This document shows positions 13,956 through 21,916 of a stretch of DNA of 31,016 nucleotides, piece after piece. Source of the DNA: JBAYJM01 sp964350585. Lineage in GTDB: Bacteria > Patescibacteriota > Patescibacteriia > 2-01-FULL-39-33. A program made the translations under genes and the position numbers. Location of the stretch: positions 1-31,016 of the forward strand of contig CAYGKC010000012.1 in the NCBI GenBank assembly GCA_964350585.1, given 5' to 3'. Within the stretch, counting starts at the first letter, position 1; each line of letters begins with the position of its first letter. The notes beneath the pieces are model-generated. The model saw only the letters and a program-made list of their open reading frames with translations, was not told the DNA's origin and did no database searches.

Positions 13956-15725
13956 ATGAATAATATTCGAAATTTTTGCATAATCGCGCATATTGATCAC
14001 GGTAAGTCCACTTTGGCTGACCGCATGCTTGAAATTACTGGAACAGTATCTAAAAGAGAAATGAAATCCCAGCTTTTAGATCAGATGGATATTGAAAGAG
14101 AAAGAGGAATCACCATCAAGCTCCAGCCAGTAAGGATGAATTATGATGGTTATGAACTCAATTTAATCGATACTCCCGGTCACGTAGATTTTACCTATGA
14201 AGTATCAAGAAGTTTGCTATCAGCCGAAGGAGCGGTTCTTTTAGTTGATGCCACCCAAGGCATTCAGGCTCAAACTTTAGCTAACCTATATTTGGCGATG
14301 GAAAATAATTTGACTATTATTCCGGCCGTTAATAAAATCGACTTGCCTAATGCCCAGCCGAATAAAGTGATGGGAGAAATAGTCAGTTTGCTTGGCTGTA
14401 AAAAAGAGGATATTTTTAAAGTTTCGGGTAAAACCGGCGAAGGTGTAAAAGAACTTTTAAAGGAAGTAATAAAAAAGGTCCCGGAACCAATAATCGAAGA
14501 AAAAAAGGATCTAAGGGCGCTGATTTTTGATTCCGTATATGATGAATACAGAGGAGTTATTGCTTATGTTAGAATTTTTGAAGGAAATGTTATTCCCGGC
14601 AATCATTTAAAATTTGTTTCTACCAATAATGAAATAGAAGCTTTGGAGGTGGGACATTTTGCTCCAAAATTTACAAAGGATGCTAATTTATCTACTGGAG
14701 AAATCGGTTATATTGTTACGGGTCTTCATGACGTTTCGCAATGCAAGGTAGGCGATACTATTACTTTAAAAGGGAAGAAAGTTGAACCGCTTCCCGGTTT
14801 TCAAGAAGTTAAACCAATGGTTTATGCCGGCATATTCTGTAAAGATGGAAGTGATTTTAATAAACTTAGGGAGGCGATAGAAAAGTTAAAGTTGAATGAT
14901 GCCGCTTTAAGTTATGAGCCTGAAAATTCTCAAGCGTTAGGATTTGGCTTTCGTTGCGGATTTCTTGGCTTGCTTCATTTGGAAATTTTCCAAGAAAGGT
15001 TAAGGCGCGAATTTGGTTTGGATCTTATCGTTACAATTCCCAGTGTCGCTTATAATATTTATTATAGAAATGGCAAGAGTGGAACTATATATAATCCTGT
15101 GTCTTTTCCCGATCCTACTGAAATAGAAAGAATAGAAGAGCCGATTATGAAAGTGGATATTTTTACTCCAAAAGATTATTTGGGGGCAATTATGAAACTA
15201 GCCACAGAAAAAAGGGGCGAGTATATTAATACTGAGTATTTGGATGAAAATGTTACAATTTTGCATTATTACATTCCACTTACGCAACTGATTGTAGATT
15301 TTTATGATAAGCTTAAATCTGTAAGTTCAGGTTATGCTTCCCTTAACTACGATTTTTACGGGCATCAAAAAACAGATGTCGTAAAAATGGACATTGTTAT
15401 CGCTGATGAAAAAATTGAAGCTCTGTCCCTTATTATATATAAAGATAGCGCTTATTATTCTGGGAAAAGAATTGTTGATATTTTGAAAGAAACTCTTCCT
15501 AAACAGCAATTTGTTGTTAAAATTCAAGCTGCTGTTGGCGGAAAAATCATTGCCGCTGAGAGGTTATCCGCTTTAAGAAAAGATGTTACTGCAAAACTGT
15601 ACGGCGGAGATTGGAGCAGGCGAGCCAAACTGCTCGAAAAGCAAAAAAAAGGAAAGAAAAAAATGATGAGCCTTGGAAAAGTGGACATCCCTACAGAGGC
15701 ATTTTTAGCAGTTTTAAAAAGATAA
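13956..15725 (+). CDS. lepA: Elongation factor 4 (LepA), ribosomal GTPase
   Basis: Translational GTPase related to EF-G that acts on 70S ribosomes and in 30S biogenesis. G1 is AHIDHGKST (11-19); the switch I region has RERGITIK; G3 is DTPGHVDF; G4 is NKIDLP. The LepA-specific C-terminal domain is present (GGDWSRRAKLLEKQKKGKKKM, ending SLGKVDIPTEAFLAVLKR). Length 589 aa is normal (E. coli 599). It has its own promoter with a short leader lacking an SD. It converges with a tiny minus-strand gene whose terminator hairpin starts 6 nt after the lepA stop. Confidence 0.97.
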   Translation: MNNIRNFCIIAHIDHGKSTLADRMLEITGTVSKREMKSQLLDQMDIERERGITIKLQPVRMNYDGYELNLIDTPGHVDFTYEVSRSLLSAEGAVLLVDATQGIQAQTLANLYLAMENNLTIIPAVNKIDLPNAQPNKVMGEIVSLLGCKKEDIFKVSGKTGEGVKELLKEVIKKVPEPIIEEKKDLRALIFDSVYDEYRGVIAYVRIFEGNVIPGNHLKFVSTNNEIEALEVGHFAPKFTKDANLSTGEIGYIVTGLHDVSQCKVGDTITLKGKKVEPLPGFQEVKPMVYAGIFCKDGSDFNKLREAIEKLKLNDAALSYEPENSQALGFGFRCGFLGLLHLEIFQERLRREFGLDLIVTIPSVAYNIYYRNGKSGTIYNPVSFPDPTEIERIEEPIMKVDIFTPKDYLGAIMKLATEKRGEYINTEYLDENVTILHYYIPLTQLIVDFYDKLKSVSSGYASLNYDFYGHQKTDVVKMDIVIADEKIEALSLIIYKDSAYYSGKRIVDILKETLPKQQFVVKIQAAVGGKIIAAERLSALRKDVTAKLYGGDWSRRAKLLEKQKKGKKKMMSLGKVDIPTEAFLAVLKR

Positions 15726-15744
15726 AAAAAATCGCCTTAGGCGA
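15724..15744 (-). terminator. Intrinsic terminator of the 32-aa gene (minus)
   Basis: TCGCC, loop TTA, GGCGA (15732-15744). The A-run 15724-15731 gives eight Us on the minus strand. Confidence 0.85.
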
Positions 15745-15771
15745 CATTAAAGTGAGGAATTGTTTTGGCAA

Positions 15772-15870
15772 CTAGAGAAACGAAGGAAGAATGGTAAAAA
15801 TTACCATTGAAGATATGACTAAAATTGATACTATTAGCCAAAATAGTTTTTGAACTTGTTTCTTTTTCAT
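15772..15870 (-). CDS. 32-aa single-pass membrane protein, probably leaderless
   Basis: Predicted protein of 32 residues: a basic start (MKKKQVQK), then one hydrophobic helix (LFWLIVSILVISSMVIFTIL) and a short PSFL tail. I do not know its function. Support for expression is contextual: a TTGACT-17-TATAAT promoter on the minus strand lies immediately upstream, the -10 ends 7 nt before the ATG so transcription should begin at the start codon, and a strong terminator follows about 30 nt after the stop. A free-standing promoter-ORF-terminator cassette with the composition of a small membrane protein is unlikely by chance. It could regulate or stabilise a membrane complex; that is speculation. Confidence 0.68.
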   Translation of the reverse strand: MKKKQVQKLFWLIVSILVISSMVIFTILPSFL

Positions 15871-15877
15871 ACAATAA

Positions 15878-15906
15878 ATTATATATTAAATATTTATTAG
15901 AGTCAA
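15878..15906 (-). promoter_or_regulatory. Promoter (minus) of the 32-aa gene
   Basis: Minus strand TTGACT (15901-15906), 17 nt, TATAAT (15878-15883). The -35 lies just upstream of the plus-strand ATG at 15910. Confidence 0.82.
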
Positions 15907-15909
15907 TAT

Positions 15910-16593
15910 ATGAATGCTATAATTCTCTGCGGTGGATTGTCCACTCGTTTAGGTGAAATAACAAAAGATATTCCTAAGGCTTTGCTTGATATAAAGGGAA
16001 AAGCAATGCTTGATTGGCAATTGGAAAGTTTAGCAAAAGTGGGAATATCAGAAGTTATTTTGGCAGCTGGTCACTTGGCAGAAGTTCTGCAAGAAGAAGT
16101 TGGTAATGTAAGAAACGGAATGAAAATAAAATATGCTATTGAGCCTAAAAGGCTAGGAACCGGAGGAGCTATTAAATTTGCGTGGGAAAATTACATTGAA
16201 AATAATGATCCTACATTTATTCTTAATGGTGATATATTATCAAATGTGGATCTTAGCGACATGAGTAAACTTTTACGTCAAGAAAGTGACGGAATAATTT
16301 TGGGAGCCAAAGTGGATGATGCTTCAACTTACGGAGTTTTGGATTTTGACGAGAATTACCATTTGAGGTCGTTTAAGGAAAAAGAAGGAATTGTGGAACC
16401 GGGATTTATAAACGGGGGAATCTATTTGCTTAACAACAGTTTTAAAAGCTACTTTCCTGAGACTGATGTTTTTGGAATTGAATATGATGTATTTCCTAAA
16501 GTAAAAAATTTAGACGTATATGCTTCAGATAAGGCATGGGTTGATATTGGTATTCCCGAAAGGTTAGAGTGGGCAAGAAATAACTGGAGATAA
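15910..16593 (+). CDS. Sugar-1-phosphate nucleotidyltransferase
   Basis: Transfers a nucleotide from an NTP onto a sugar 1-phosphate to make an NDP-sugar for surface polysaccharide. The Rossmann-type N-terminus has the signature LCGGLSTRLGEITKDIPKALL (GGxxTRL...PKxL), the sugar-binding LGTGGAI lies near residue 80, and the metal-binding Asp is in ILNGDIL. At 227 aa it has only the catalytic domain, without the left-handed beta-helix of GlmU. It resembles HddC/mannose-1-phosphate guanylyltransferases, but the sugar and base cannot be decided. It heads a tight operon with recJ (2-nt gap). Confidence 0.88.
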   Translation: MNAIILCGGLSTRLGEITKDIPKALLDIKGKAMLDWQLESLAKVGISEVILAAGHLAEVLQEEVGNVRNGMKIKYAIEPKRLGTGGAIKFAWENYIENNDPTFILNGDILSNVDLSDMSKLLRQESDGIILGAKVDDASTYGVLDFDENYHLRSFKEKEGIVEPGFINGGIYLLNNSFKSYFPETDVFGIEYDVFPKVKNLDVYASDKAWVDIGIPERLEWARNNWR

Positions 16594-16595
16594 TT

Positions 16596-18344
16596 ATGCA
16601 AAAAAAATGGCAGCTTAAGCCCAAGATAGATCGGGATTTTATTGATAAATTTCCCGAAGTAAACAATATTATTCTTCAGCTTTTATATAATAGGGGACTA
16701 AAAACAGAAAAAGAAATAGATGCTTTTCTTTTTCCTAATTATGATACCGAAGTTTTAGATCCGTTTTTATTCAAGGATATGGAATCGGCGGTTAAGCGCG
16801 TTATTTCTGCTATTTATAAAAATGAAAAAATACTGATTTACGGTGATTATGACGCTGATGGAATATGTTCGACAGCCATTCTTTTTAACGTTCTAAAATC
16901 ATTGGGAGTAGATGTTGAAACATACATTCCGTTTAGGGAAATCGAAGGATATGGCTTGAACAAAAAAATTGTTCAGGTATTTATCAAACAAAAACATGAC
17001 TTAATTATAACTGTTGACTGCGGAGTTTCTAATTCAGAGGAAATTGCCCTACTCAAAGAACAGGGGATTGATACTGTAATTTTAGACCACCATAAAGAGC
17101 CTTTAAAAAGGCCGGATGCTGTTGCCATAATTAATCCTTCGCTTGACGATAGCGGATATCCTTTCAGGCAACTGTGCGGAGCAGGTGTTGTTTATAAATT
17201 TATTCAAGCGCTTAATATCAGATTAGAAGAAGAAAACAGTCCGATCAAGTTGCCTCCCGGATATGAAAAATGGCTTTTGGATTTGGTTGCAATCGCTTCA
17301 ATCGCAGACATTGTTAACTTAACAGGTGAGAATAGAATTTTTGTAAAATACGGTTTGATTGTATTGGAAAAAACAATCAATAGCGGATTAAAAAAGTTAG
17401 TAGAGAGCATAAATTACAAATCAGGAATAATCGATACGACTTTCGTCGGTTGGAGAATTGTGCCTCGACTTAATGCTGCGGGAAGAATCGAACATGCATC
17501 ATTGGCCTTAAATTTGCTTCTTGAGAAGGAGGAAAAGAAGGCAGAAAAGATGGTGGAGTTTTTGGAAGTAAATAACAAAAAAAGACAGCAGATAACCGAA
17601 AATATTTTAAACGCTGCACTATCACAAATTAAGGATGTTAGTGACCAACAAAAACTATTGTGTATTGTGGGAGAGAAGTGGCCGGCAGGCGTAGTCGGTT
17701 TGGTAGCCGGAAGAATTAGTGATAAATATAATCGACCCACTCTTGTAATTTCAAGAGAAGGAGGGGAAAAACTCCAAGATGCCAAATTTGTCGGATCAGG
17801 TAGAAGCGTTCAAGGATTTGATATAACTGATGCGCTTAAAAAATGTGAAAAATTTTTAACAAGGTTTGGCGGACATAGTCAGGCTTGTGGTTTTTCCATT
17901 GTTGGTGAAAATAATTTTCTAAAATTTAAGAAAGAAATGGAAAAAATTAGTCTGGAAAAACTCGCTGAAAATGATTTAACTCCGGTAATGGAAATAGATA
18001 CTGAAATAAATATTACTGATATTGATTGGAGATTATGGGAAGATCTTGATAAGTTTGAACCTTTTGGAGAGGGGAATGAGAAGCCGATATTCGCTTCATT
18101 TGGCTTAAGGGTGGAACAAATACAAGCAGTTGGTATTGATGGTAAGCACCTAAGACTAAAAGTCAGTCAGAGAGAAAAAATGCAGAAATTGATCGGTTTT
18201 TCTTTTGGAGAATGGTGTTCAAAGTTAAAAAATGGTGATATTATAGATATAGTATTCGAGTTGGATATTAATGAATGGAACGGAAACAGAGAACTTCAGT
18301 TAAAACTCGTGGATTTAAAGTTAAGTGAAGGTTTAAGCGATTAA
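16596..18344 (+). CDS. recJ: Single-stranded-DNA exonuclease RecJ
   Basis: 5'-3' single-strand DNA exonuclease of the DHH phosphoesterase family, used in recombination and mismatch or base-excision repair. The first metal motif YGDYDADGICS lies around residues 81-91, the DHH signature is in VILDHHKEP, and the DHHA1 motif FGGHSQACGFS is in the C-terminal half. A C-terminal OB-like domain follows (IGFSFGEWC region). At 582 aa it is a normal RecJ. It starts 2 nt after the nucleotidyltransferase stop and is followed 2 nt later by the RNase HI-like gene, so these are co-transcribed and probably coupled. Confidence 0.96.
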   Translation: MQKKWQLKPKIDRDFIDKFPEVNNIILQLLYNRGLKTEKEIDAFLFPNYDTEVLDPFLFKDMESAVKRVISAIYKNEKILIYGDYDADGICSTAILFNVLKSLGVDVETYIPFREIEGYGLNKKIVQVFIKQKHDLIITVDCGVSNSEEIALLKEQGIDTVILDHHKEPLKRPDAVAIINPSLDDSGYPFRQLCGAGVVYKFIQALNIRLEEENSPIKLPPGYEKWLLDLVAIASIADIVNLTGENRIFVKYGLIVLEKTINSGLKKLVESINYKSGIIDTTFVGWRIVPRLNAAGRIEHASLALNLLLEKEEKKAEKMVEFLEVNNKKRQQITENILNAALSQIKDVSDQQKLLCIVGEKWPAGVVGLVAGRISDKYNRPTLVISREGGEKLQDAKFVGSGRSVQGFDITDALKKCEKFLTRFGGHSQACGFSIVGENNFLKFKKEMEKISLEKLAENDLTPVMEIDTEINITDIDWRLWEDLDKFEPFGEGNEKPIFASFGLRVEQIQAVGIDGKHLRLKVSQREKMQKLIGFSFGEWCSKLKNGDIIDIVFELDINEWNGNRELQLKLVDLKLSEGLSD

Positions 18345-18346
18345 AT

Positions 18347-18742
18347 ATGAATAAAGCTATAATACATTCTGATGGTGGAGCAAGAGGAAATCCAGGTCCG
18401 GCTGGCATAGGTGTTGTGATTGAAATTGAGGGTAAGAAAAAAATGTTTAAGCAATATATTGGAGAAGCTACAAACAATCAAGCTGAGTATAAAGCTTTAT
18501 TACTTGGCCTTGAGAAGGCGAAGGAAATTGGAGTAAAAGAAGTTGAGTGTTTGCTTGATTCAGAATTGGTTGTGAAGCAATTAAAAAGAGAATATAAAGT
18601 AAGAGATAAAGAATTAGCGCTTTTGTTTATTAAAGTTTATAATTTAGCTCAGACTTTTGAGAAGATAACATTTAAACATATTTATCGTGAAGATAATAAA
18701 GAAGCGGACAAATTAGTAAACGAAGCGATTGATAATAAATAA
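18347..18742 (+). CDS. rnhA: Ribonuclease HI family protein
   Basis: Degrades the RNA strand of RNA-DNA hybrids. The N-terminal signature IHSDGGARGNPGPAGIG is typical of the short RNase HI family. The likely metal ligands are D9, E47, D71 and D121, with H111 in the position of the mobile histidine. At 131 aa it lacks the basic handle region of E. coli RNase HI. Tight linkage to recJ suggests joint transcription of nucleic-acid processing enzymes. No SD is visible. Confidence 0.93.
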   Translation: MNKAIIHSDGGARGNPGPAGIGVVIEIEGKKKMFKQYIGEATNNQAEYKALLLGLEKAKEIGVKEVECLLDSELVVKQLKREYKVRDKELALLFIKVYNLAQTFEKITFKHIYREDNKEADKLVNEAIDNK

Positions 18743-18750
18743 TTTATCAA
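18729..18750 (+). repeat. Inverted repeat at the RNase HI stop / next start
   Basis: TTGATAA (18729-18735) and TTATCAA (18744-18750) flank the stop codon and end one base before the next ATG. There is no U-tract, so it is not a clear terminator. It could affect initiation at 18752. Confidence 0.35.
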
Positions 18751-18751
18751 A

Positions 18752-19432
18752 ATGAAAGTTCTAGTTTCAATAACTTCAACAGGAAAGCCGAATTTTAATG
18801 AAAGAATAAAGGAAATCAAAGAACTGGCTATTGATGAAATAGCTCTTTTTGTTACTGCCATAGAAAAGAATGAGCGAAAAAATCTTTATGAGTTGTTAAA
18901 AAAATCAAAAATTACTAAAATTCCCTTTGTCCATTTAAGGGCGGATATGAAAGTTGATGAGTTGGATTTTTTGGTTGAAAATTTTGGTACCGAAATATTT
19001 AATATTCACGGTGCCAAAAGCCGTTTTCCTTTTACTAACGATTTTAGCAAATATGATAAAAAAATATTTTTGGAAGTTCAGTATCACCGACAAAATGAAT
19101 CAGAATTAAATAAATATGGCGGAATATGCCTTGATGTCTGTCACCTTGAGGATTTTAGGCTAAGGCATTCAGCGCTTTACGGTTACTATTTGAATTTAAT
19201 GGAAAATCATAAAGTTGGCTGTGGCCATATTTCCGCAATAAAAAAATGGCCATTGTTTTATTGGAAAGGACCGAATTTTACTTTCGGTCATCATAGTTAT
19301 TCTAAATTGAATCATTTTGATTATCTAAAAAGATATAAAAATATATTAGCTCCTGTAATGGCTCTCGAATTGGAAAACAGTATTATTCAACAAATCGAAG
19401 CCAAAAAATACATAGAAAAAATATTATTGTAA
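18752..19432 (+). CDS. Putative TIM-barrel protein (AP endonuclease 2 / sugar isomerase-like)
   Basis: 226 aa, no name recognised. The pattern of beta strands and conserved acids fits the xylose-isomerase-like TIM barrel: PFVHLRADM, EIFNIHG, FLEVQY, GGICLDVCHLED, GCGHISA and MALELENS would supply the Glu, Asp-His, His and Glu metal ligands used by AP endonuclease 2 family members. It lacks signal and membrane segments. It is the last gene of the nucleotidyltransferase-recJ-rnhA operon, 9 nt after RNase HI, which fits either a DNA-repair or a sugar-metabolism role. The fold call is inference from motifs. Confidence 0.6.
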   Translation: MKVLVSITSTGKPNFNERIKEIKELAIDEIALFVTAIEKNERKNLYELLKKSKITKIPFVHLRADMKVDELDFLVENFGTEIFNIHGAKSRFPFTNDFSKYDKKIFLEVQYHRQNESELNKYGGICLDVCHLEDFRLRHSALYGYYLNLMENHKVGCGHISAIKKWPLFYWKGPNFTFGHHSYSKLNHFDYLKRYKNILAPVMALELENSIIQQIEAKKYIEKILL

Positions 19433-19466
19433 TAATGTTATCTAAGTTGAAAATTTATCACTTGGC

Positions 19467-19495
19467 TTGATTTTTGTTGTTGAATATGTTATATT
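19467..19495 (+). promoter_or_regulatory. Promoter of the exporter operon
   Basis: TTGATT (19467-19472), 17 nt, TATATT (19490-19495). The TTG of the -35 is in frame with the adaptor gene and could be miscalled as its start. Confidence 0.7.
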
Positions 19496-19526
19496 TATAA
19501 ACAAAAATAACAATATTAAACAAATT

Positions 19527-21182
19527 ATGAAGATATTTAAAAGAAAGTGGTTTTGGGCAATTATAATAGTTTTGATATTAATTATTGGCGCAGTAACTTA
19601 TTTTATAGTCTCTGGCCAAAGAGCAAAAGCCTTTGATTATACCACTGAGGAGGTAAAAAAAGGTGACTTATTGCAATCGGTTTCCGCAACCGGAGCTATT
19701 GAATCTGCCAATGCTATAGATTTAAATTTTAAAGCAACAGGGAGAATTACAGCAATAAAAGTCAAAGAAGGTGATTTGGTAAAGGCAAACGATATACTTG
19801 CTAGAATTGACGATGCTTCCGCTCAAGTAGCCGTAAAGCAAGCGCAGGCCAATGTTTTGTCTGCTAAGGCGGCTTTAGACAAAGTAAGGGCGGGCGCATC
19901 AACTGAGGATATTAATTTAGTTCAGCAACAGCTAAATAAGGCAGTTAATGATTTGAATAATTTAATCATTGATTTGAATTTTCAGTCTGCTAATTTAAAG
20001 AACGTTAACGTCGATGTGTTAAGAAGTTCAGCTATTGTGTTACAAGTGGCACTAGATACTGTAAATAATAAGTTGTTGAATTCACAGACAACTATGAATT
20101 TAATTTTTAATGATTCCAATTTGTATAATAGCGTGACTACGGATTATGCTAAGTTATTAGACAAATTAAACACGGCGAAGTCTTCACTTGATCAAATACA
20201 ACAAAAAAGTGACAGTGAGATAAACAGTATTTCGGAGTCATTTAAAGATTTGTTAGCTGAAACGATTACATTTTTGAACTCATCATTTGACTTGTCAAAT
20301 GCAATTATTGTAAACAGTTACTATCCCCAAACAACAAAAGATGCGATTAAGGCAGAAATGAACAGTCAAATTACCACTGTAAATACTTCTTTAAGTTCGC
20401 TTCAATCTTCAGATAATAATTATCGCAATTCTATTGCAAATTCAAGCACTCAGATTAAAGCTGCGCAAAATAATGTCAATATTCTAAGGGCTCAGCTTGA
20501 ACTTAAACGTGCAGTCGCAAGATCTTTTGACATTCAATCCGCTCAAGCAAATTTAGCTCAAGCGCAGGCAGTTCTCGACGGCGCTGTAAGTGAAACAAGA
20601 AGTTATGCTATTATTGCTCCCATTGACGGGAAAGTTGTAAATGTAAATTATAAAGTAGGTGAACAGCCACTTGCAACAGGGCCGGTTATCAGGATGCTTT
20701 CAGATGAAAAATATCAGATCAAAGTGGATATAGCTGAATCAGACATTGCCAAAATTAAAATTGGAAACAAAGTAGTCATTGATTTGGATGCTTTTGGCAC
20801 TGAAAGAATTTTTAACGGCAGAGTAATTTTTATTGATCCTGCTCAGACTCTTATTCAAGATGTTGTATATTATAAGACAACAATTATTTTTGATGATGCG
20901 GGCACCGAAGAAGATATCAAACCAGGGATGACTGCTAATGTTACTGTTGTTACGGATCAAAAGGAAAGTGTATTGTTTATACCTCAAAGAGCAGTCAAAA
21001 TAAAAGAAACCACTCTTGATGAACAAAAAGTGGAAAAGTATGTGGAGGTGCTGGTGGGTGAAGATACCATTGAAGAAAAGCTGATAGTGACCGGTTTAAG
21101 GGCTGACGGAGGAGTAGTTGAAGTAATAGCAGGTTTGATAGAAGGTGAAAAGGTTATTACATTCAAGAAAGCTACAAAATAA
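19527..21182 (+). CDS. Periplasmic adaptor / HlyD-MacA-like membrane fusion protein
   Basis: Membrane-anchored adaptor subunit of a MacAB-type ABC exporter. I chose ATG 19527 because it puts a basic MKIFKRKW directly before one membrane helix (FWAIIIVLILIIGAVTYFIV), and the longer reading starts inside the promoter. A lipoyl/biotinyl half-motif follows (GRITAIKVKEGDLVKANDILARID), then a very long helical hairpin (about residues 90-375) with a spectrin-like Ala/Gln/Asn composition. The second lipoyl half (IIAPIDGKVVNVNYKVGEQ) and beta-barrel and membrane-proximal domains complete it. At 551 aa it is much longer than E. coli MacA (371), because of the extended hairpin. The stop overlaps the ATPase start (TAATG). 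Confidence 0.9.
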   Translation: MKIFKRKWFWAIIIVLILIIGAVTYFIVSGQRAKAFDYTTEEVKKGDLLQSVSATGAIESANAIDLNFKATGRITAIKVKEGDLVKANDILARIDDASAQVAVKQAQANVLSAKAALDKVRAGASTEDINLVQQQLNKAVNDLNNLIIDLNFQSANLKNVNVDVLRSSAIVLQVALDTVNNKLLNSQTTMNLIFNDSNLYNSVTTDYAKLLDKLNTAKSSLDQIQQKSDSEINSISESFKDLLAETITFLNSSFDLSNAIIVNSYYPQTTKDAIKAEMNSQITTVNTSLSSLQSSDNNYRNSIANSSTQIKAAQNNVNILRAQLELKRAVARSFDIQSAQANLAQAQAVLDGAVSETRSYAIIAPIDGKVVNVNYKVGEQPLATGPVIRMLSDEKYQIKVDIAESDIAKIKIGNKVVIDLDAFGTERIFNGRVIFIDPAQTLIQDVVYYKTTIIFDDAGTEEDIKPGMTANVTVVTDQKESVLFIPQRAVKIKETTLDEQKVEKYVEVLVGEDTIEEKLIVTGLRADGGVVEVIAGLIEGEKVITFKKATK

Positions 21183-21904
21183 TGACGAATCAATTAATTA
21201 AAATTGAAAATCTAAAAAAGAGTTATGAAACAGATGATATTTTAACTCCTGTTTTATTTGGCATAAATTTTGAAATTAATGAAGGAGAGTTTGTTGCCAT
21301 TATGGGGCCTTCTGGATCGGGCAAATCAACACTGATGCATATAATCGGATTTTTAGATACTTTAACGGAAGGCAAATATTTTTTTAAAGGATCTGATGTA
21401 AGTAACCTTGATGATAATAGTTTGGCGCTTATAAGAAACGAAGAAGTAGGCTTTGTTTTTCAATCTTTTAATCTTTTGCCAAAAACAACTGTTTTTGAAA
21501 ATGTAAAACTCCCACTTATTTATTCAAAAAATAAAAACAACTGCGATAAAATGGTAAAAGAGGCCATCAAGGCAGTCGGTTTGGAAAACAAATCAAACAA
21601 TTTATCAAATCAATTATCTGGTGGAGAAAAACAAAGAGTGGCCATAGCTCGCTCTTTAGTCAATAATCCCAGCATAATTTTTGCAGACGAACCGACAGGC
21701 AACCTAGATAGCAAATCCGGTCAAATTATTATGGAGATATTAGAAAACCTAAATGAAAAAGGTCATACAGTTATTCTTGTTACTCATGAACAGGATACGG
21801 CCAGGCATGCCAAGAGAATTTTAAAAATGCGTGATGGACTGCTTGAAAGCGATATAAACGTCTCCGATAGAAGATCAGCGAAGGATGGAGAACTTATGAA
21901 ATAA
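21182..21904 (+). CDS. MacB/LolD-type ABC transporter ATPase
   Basis: Cytoplasmic ATPase that powers the exporter. Walker A is GPSGSGKST (about residues 42-50), the Q-loop is VFQSFNLLP, the signature is LSGGEKQRVAIARSL, Walker B is IIFADEPTGNLDS, and the switch His is in LVTHEQD. Length 240 aa is typical of LolD/MacB ATPase domains encoded separately from the permease. It overlaps the adaptor stop by one base and is followed 12 nt later by the first permease, a standard adaptor-ATPase-permease order. The same ATPase probably serves both permeases. Confidence 0.95.
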   Translation: MTNQLIKIENLKKSYETDDILTPVLFGINFEINEGEFVAIMGPSGSGKSTLMHIIGFLDTLTEGKYFFKGSDVSNLDDNSLALIRNEEVGFVFQSFNLLPKTTVFENVKLPLIYSKNKNNCDKMVKEAIKAVGLENKSNNLSNQLSGGEKQRVAIARSLVNNPSIIFADEPTGNLDSKSGQIIMEILENLNEKGHTVILVTHEQDTARHAKRILKMRDGLLESDINVSDRRSAKDGELMK

Positions 21905-21916
21905 TTTTTTTAAGAA

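Noticed and set aside
18729..18750. Inverted repeat as terminator of RNase HI
   Set aside because: No U-tract follows and the next gene starts one base later; kept only as a repeat.
19467..19526. Upstream start of the adaptor gene at 19467
   Set aside because: The TTG is the -35 box of the operon promoter; the ATG at 19527 gives a proper basic-plus-helix N-terminus.
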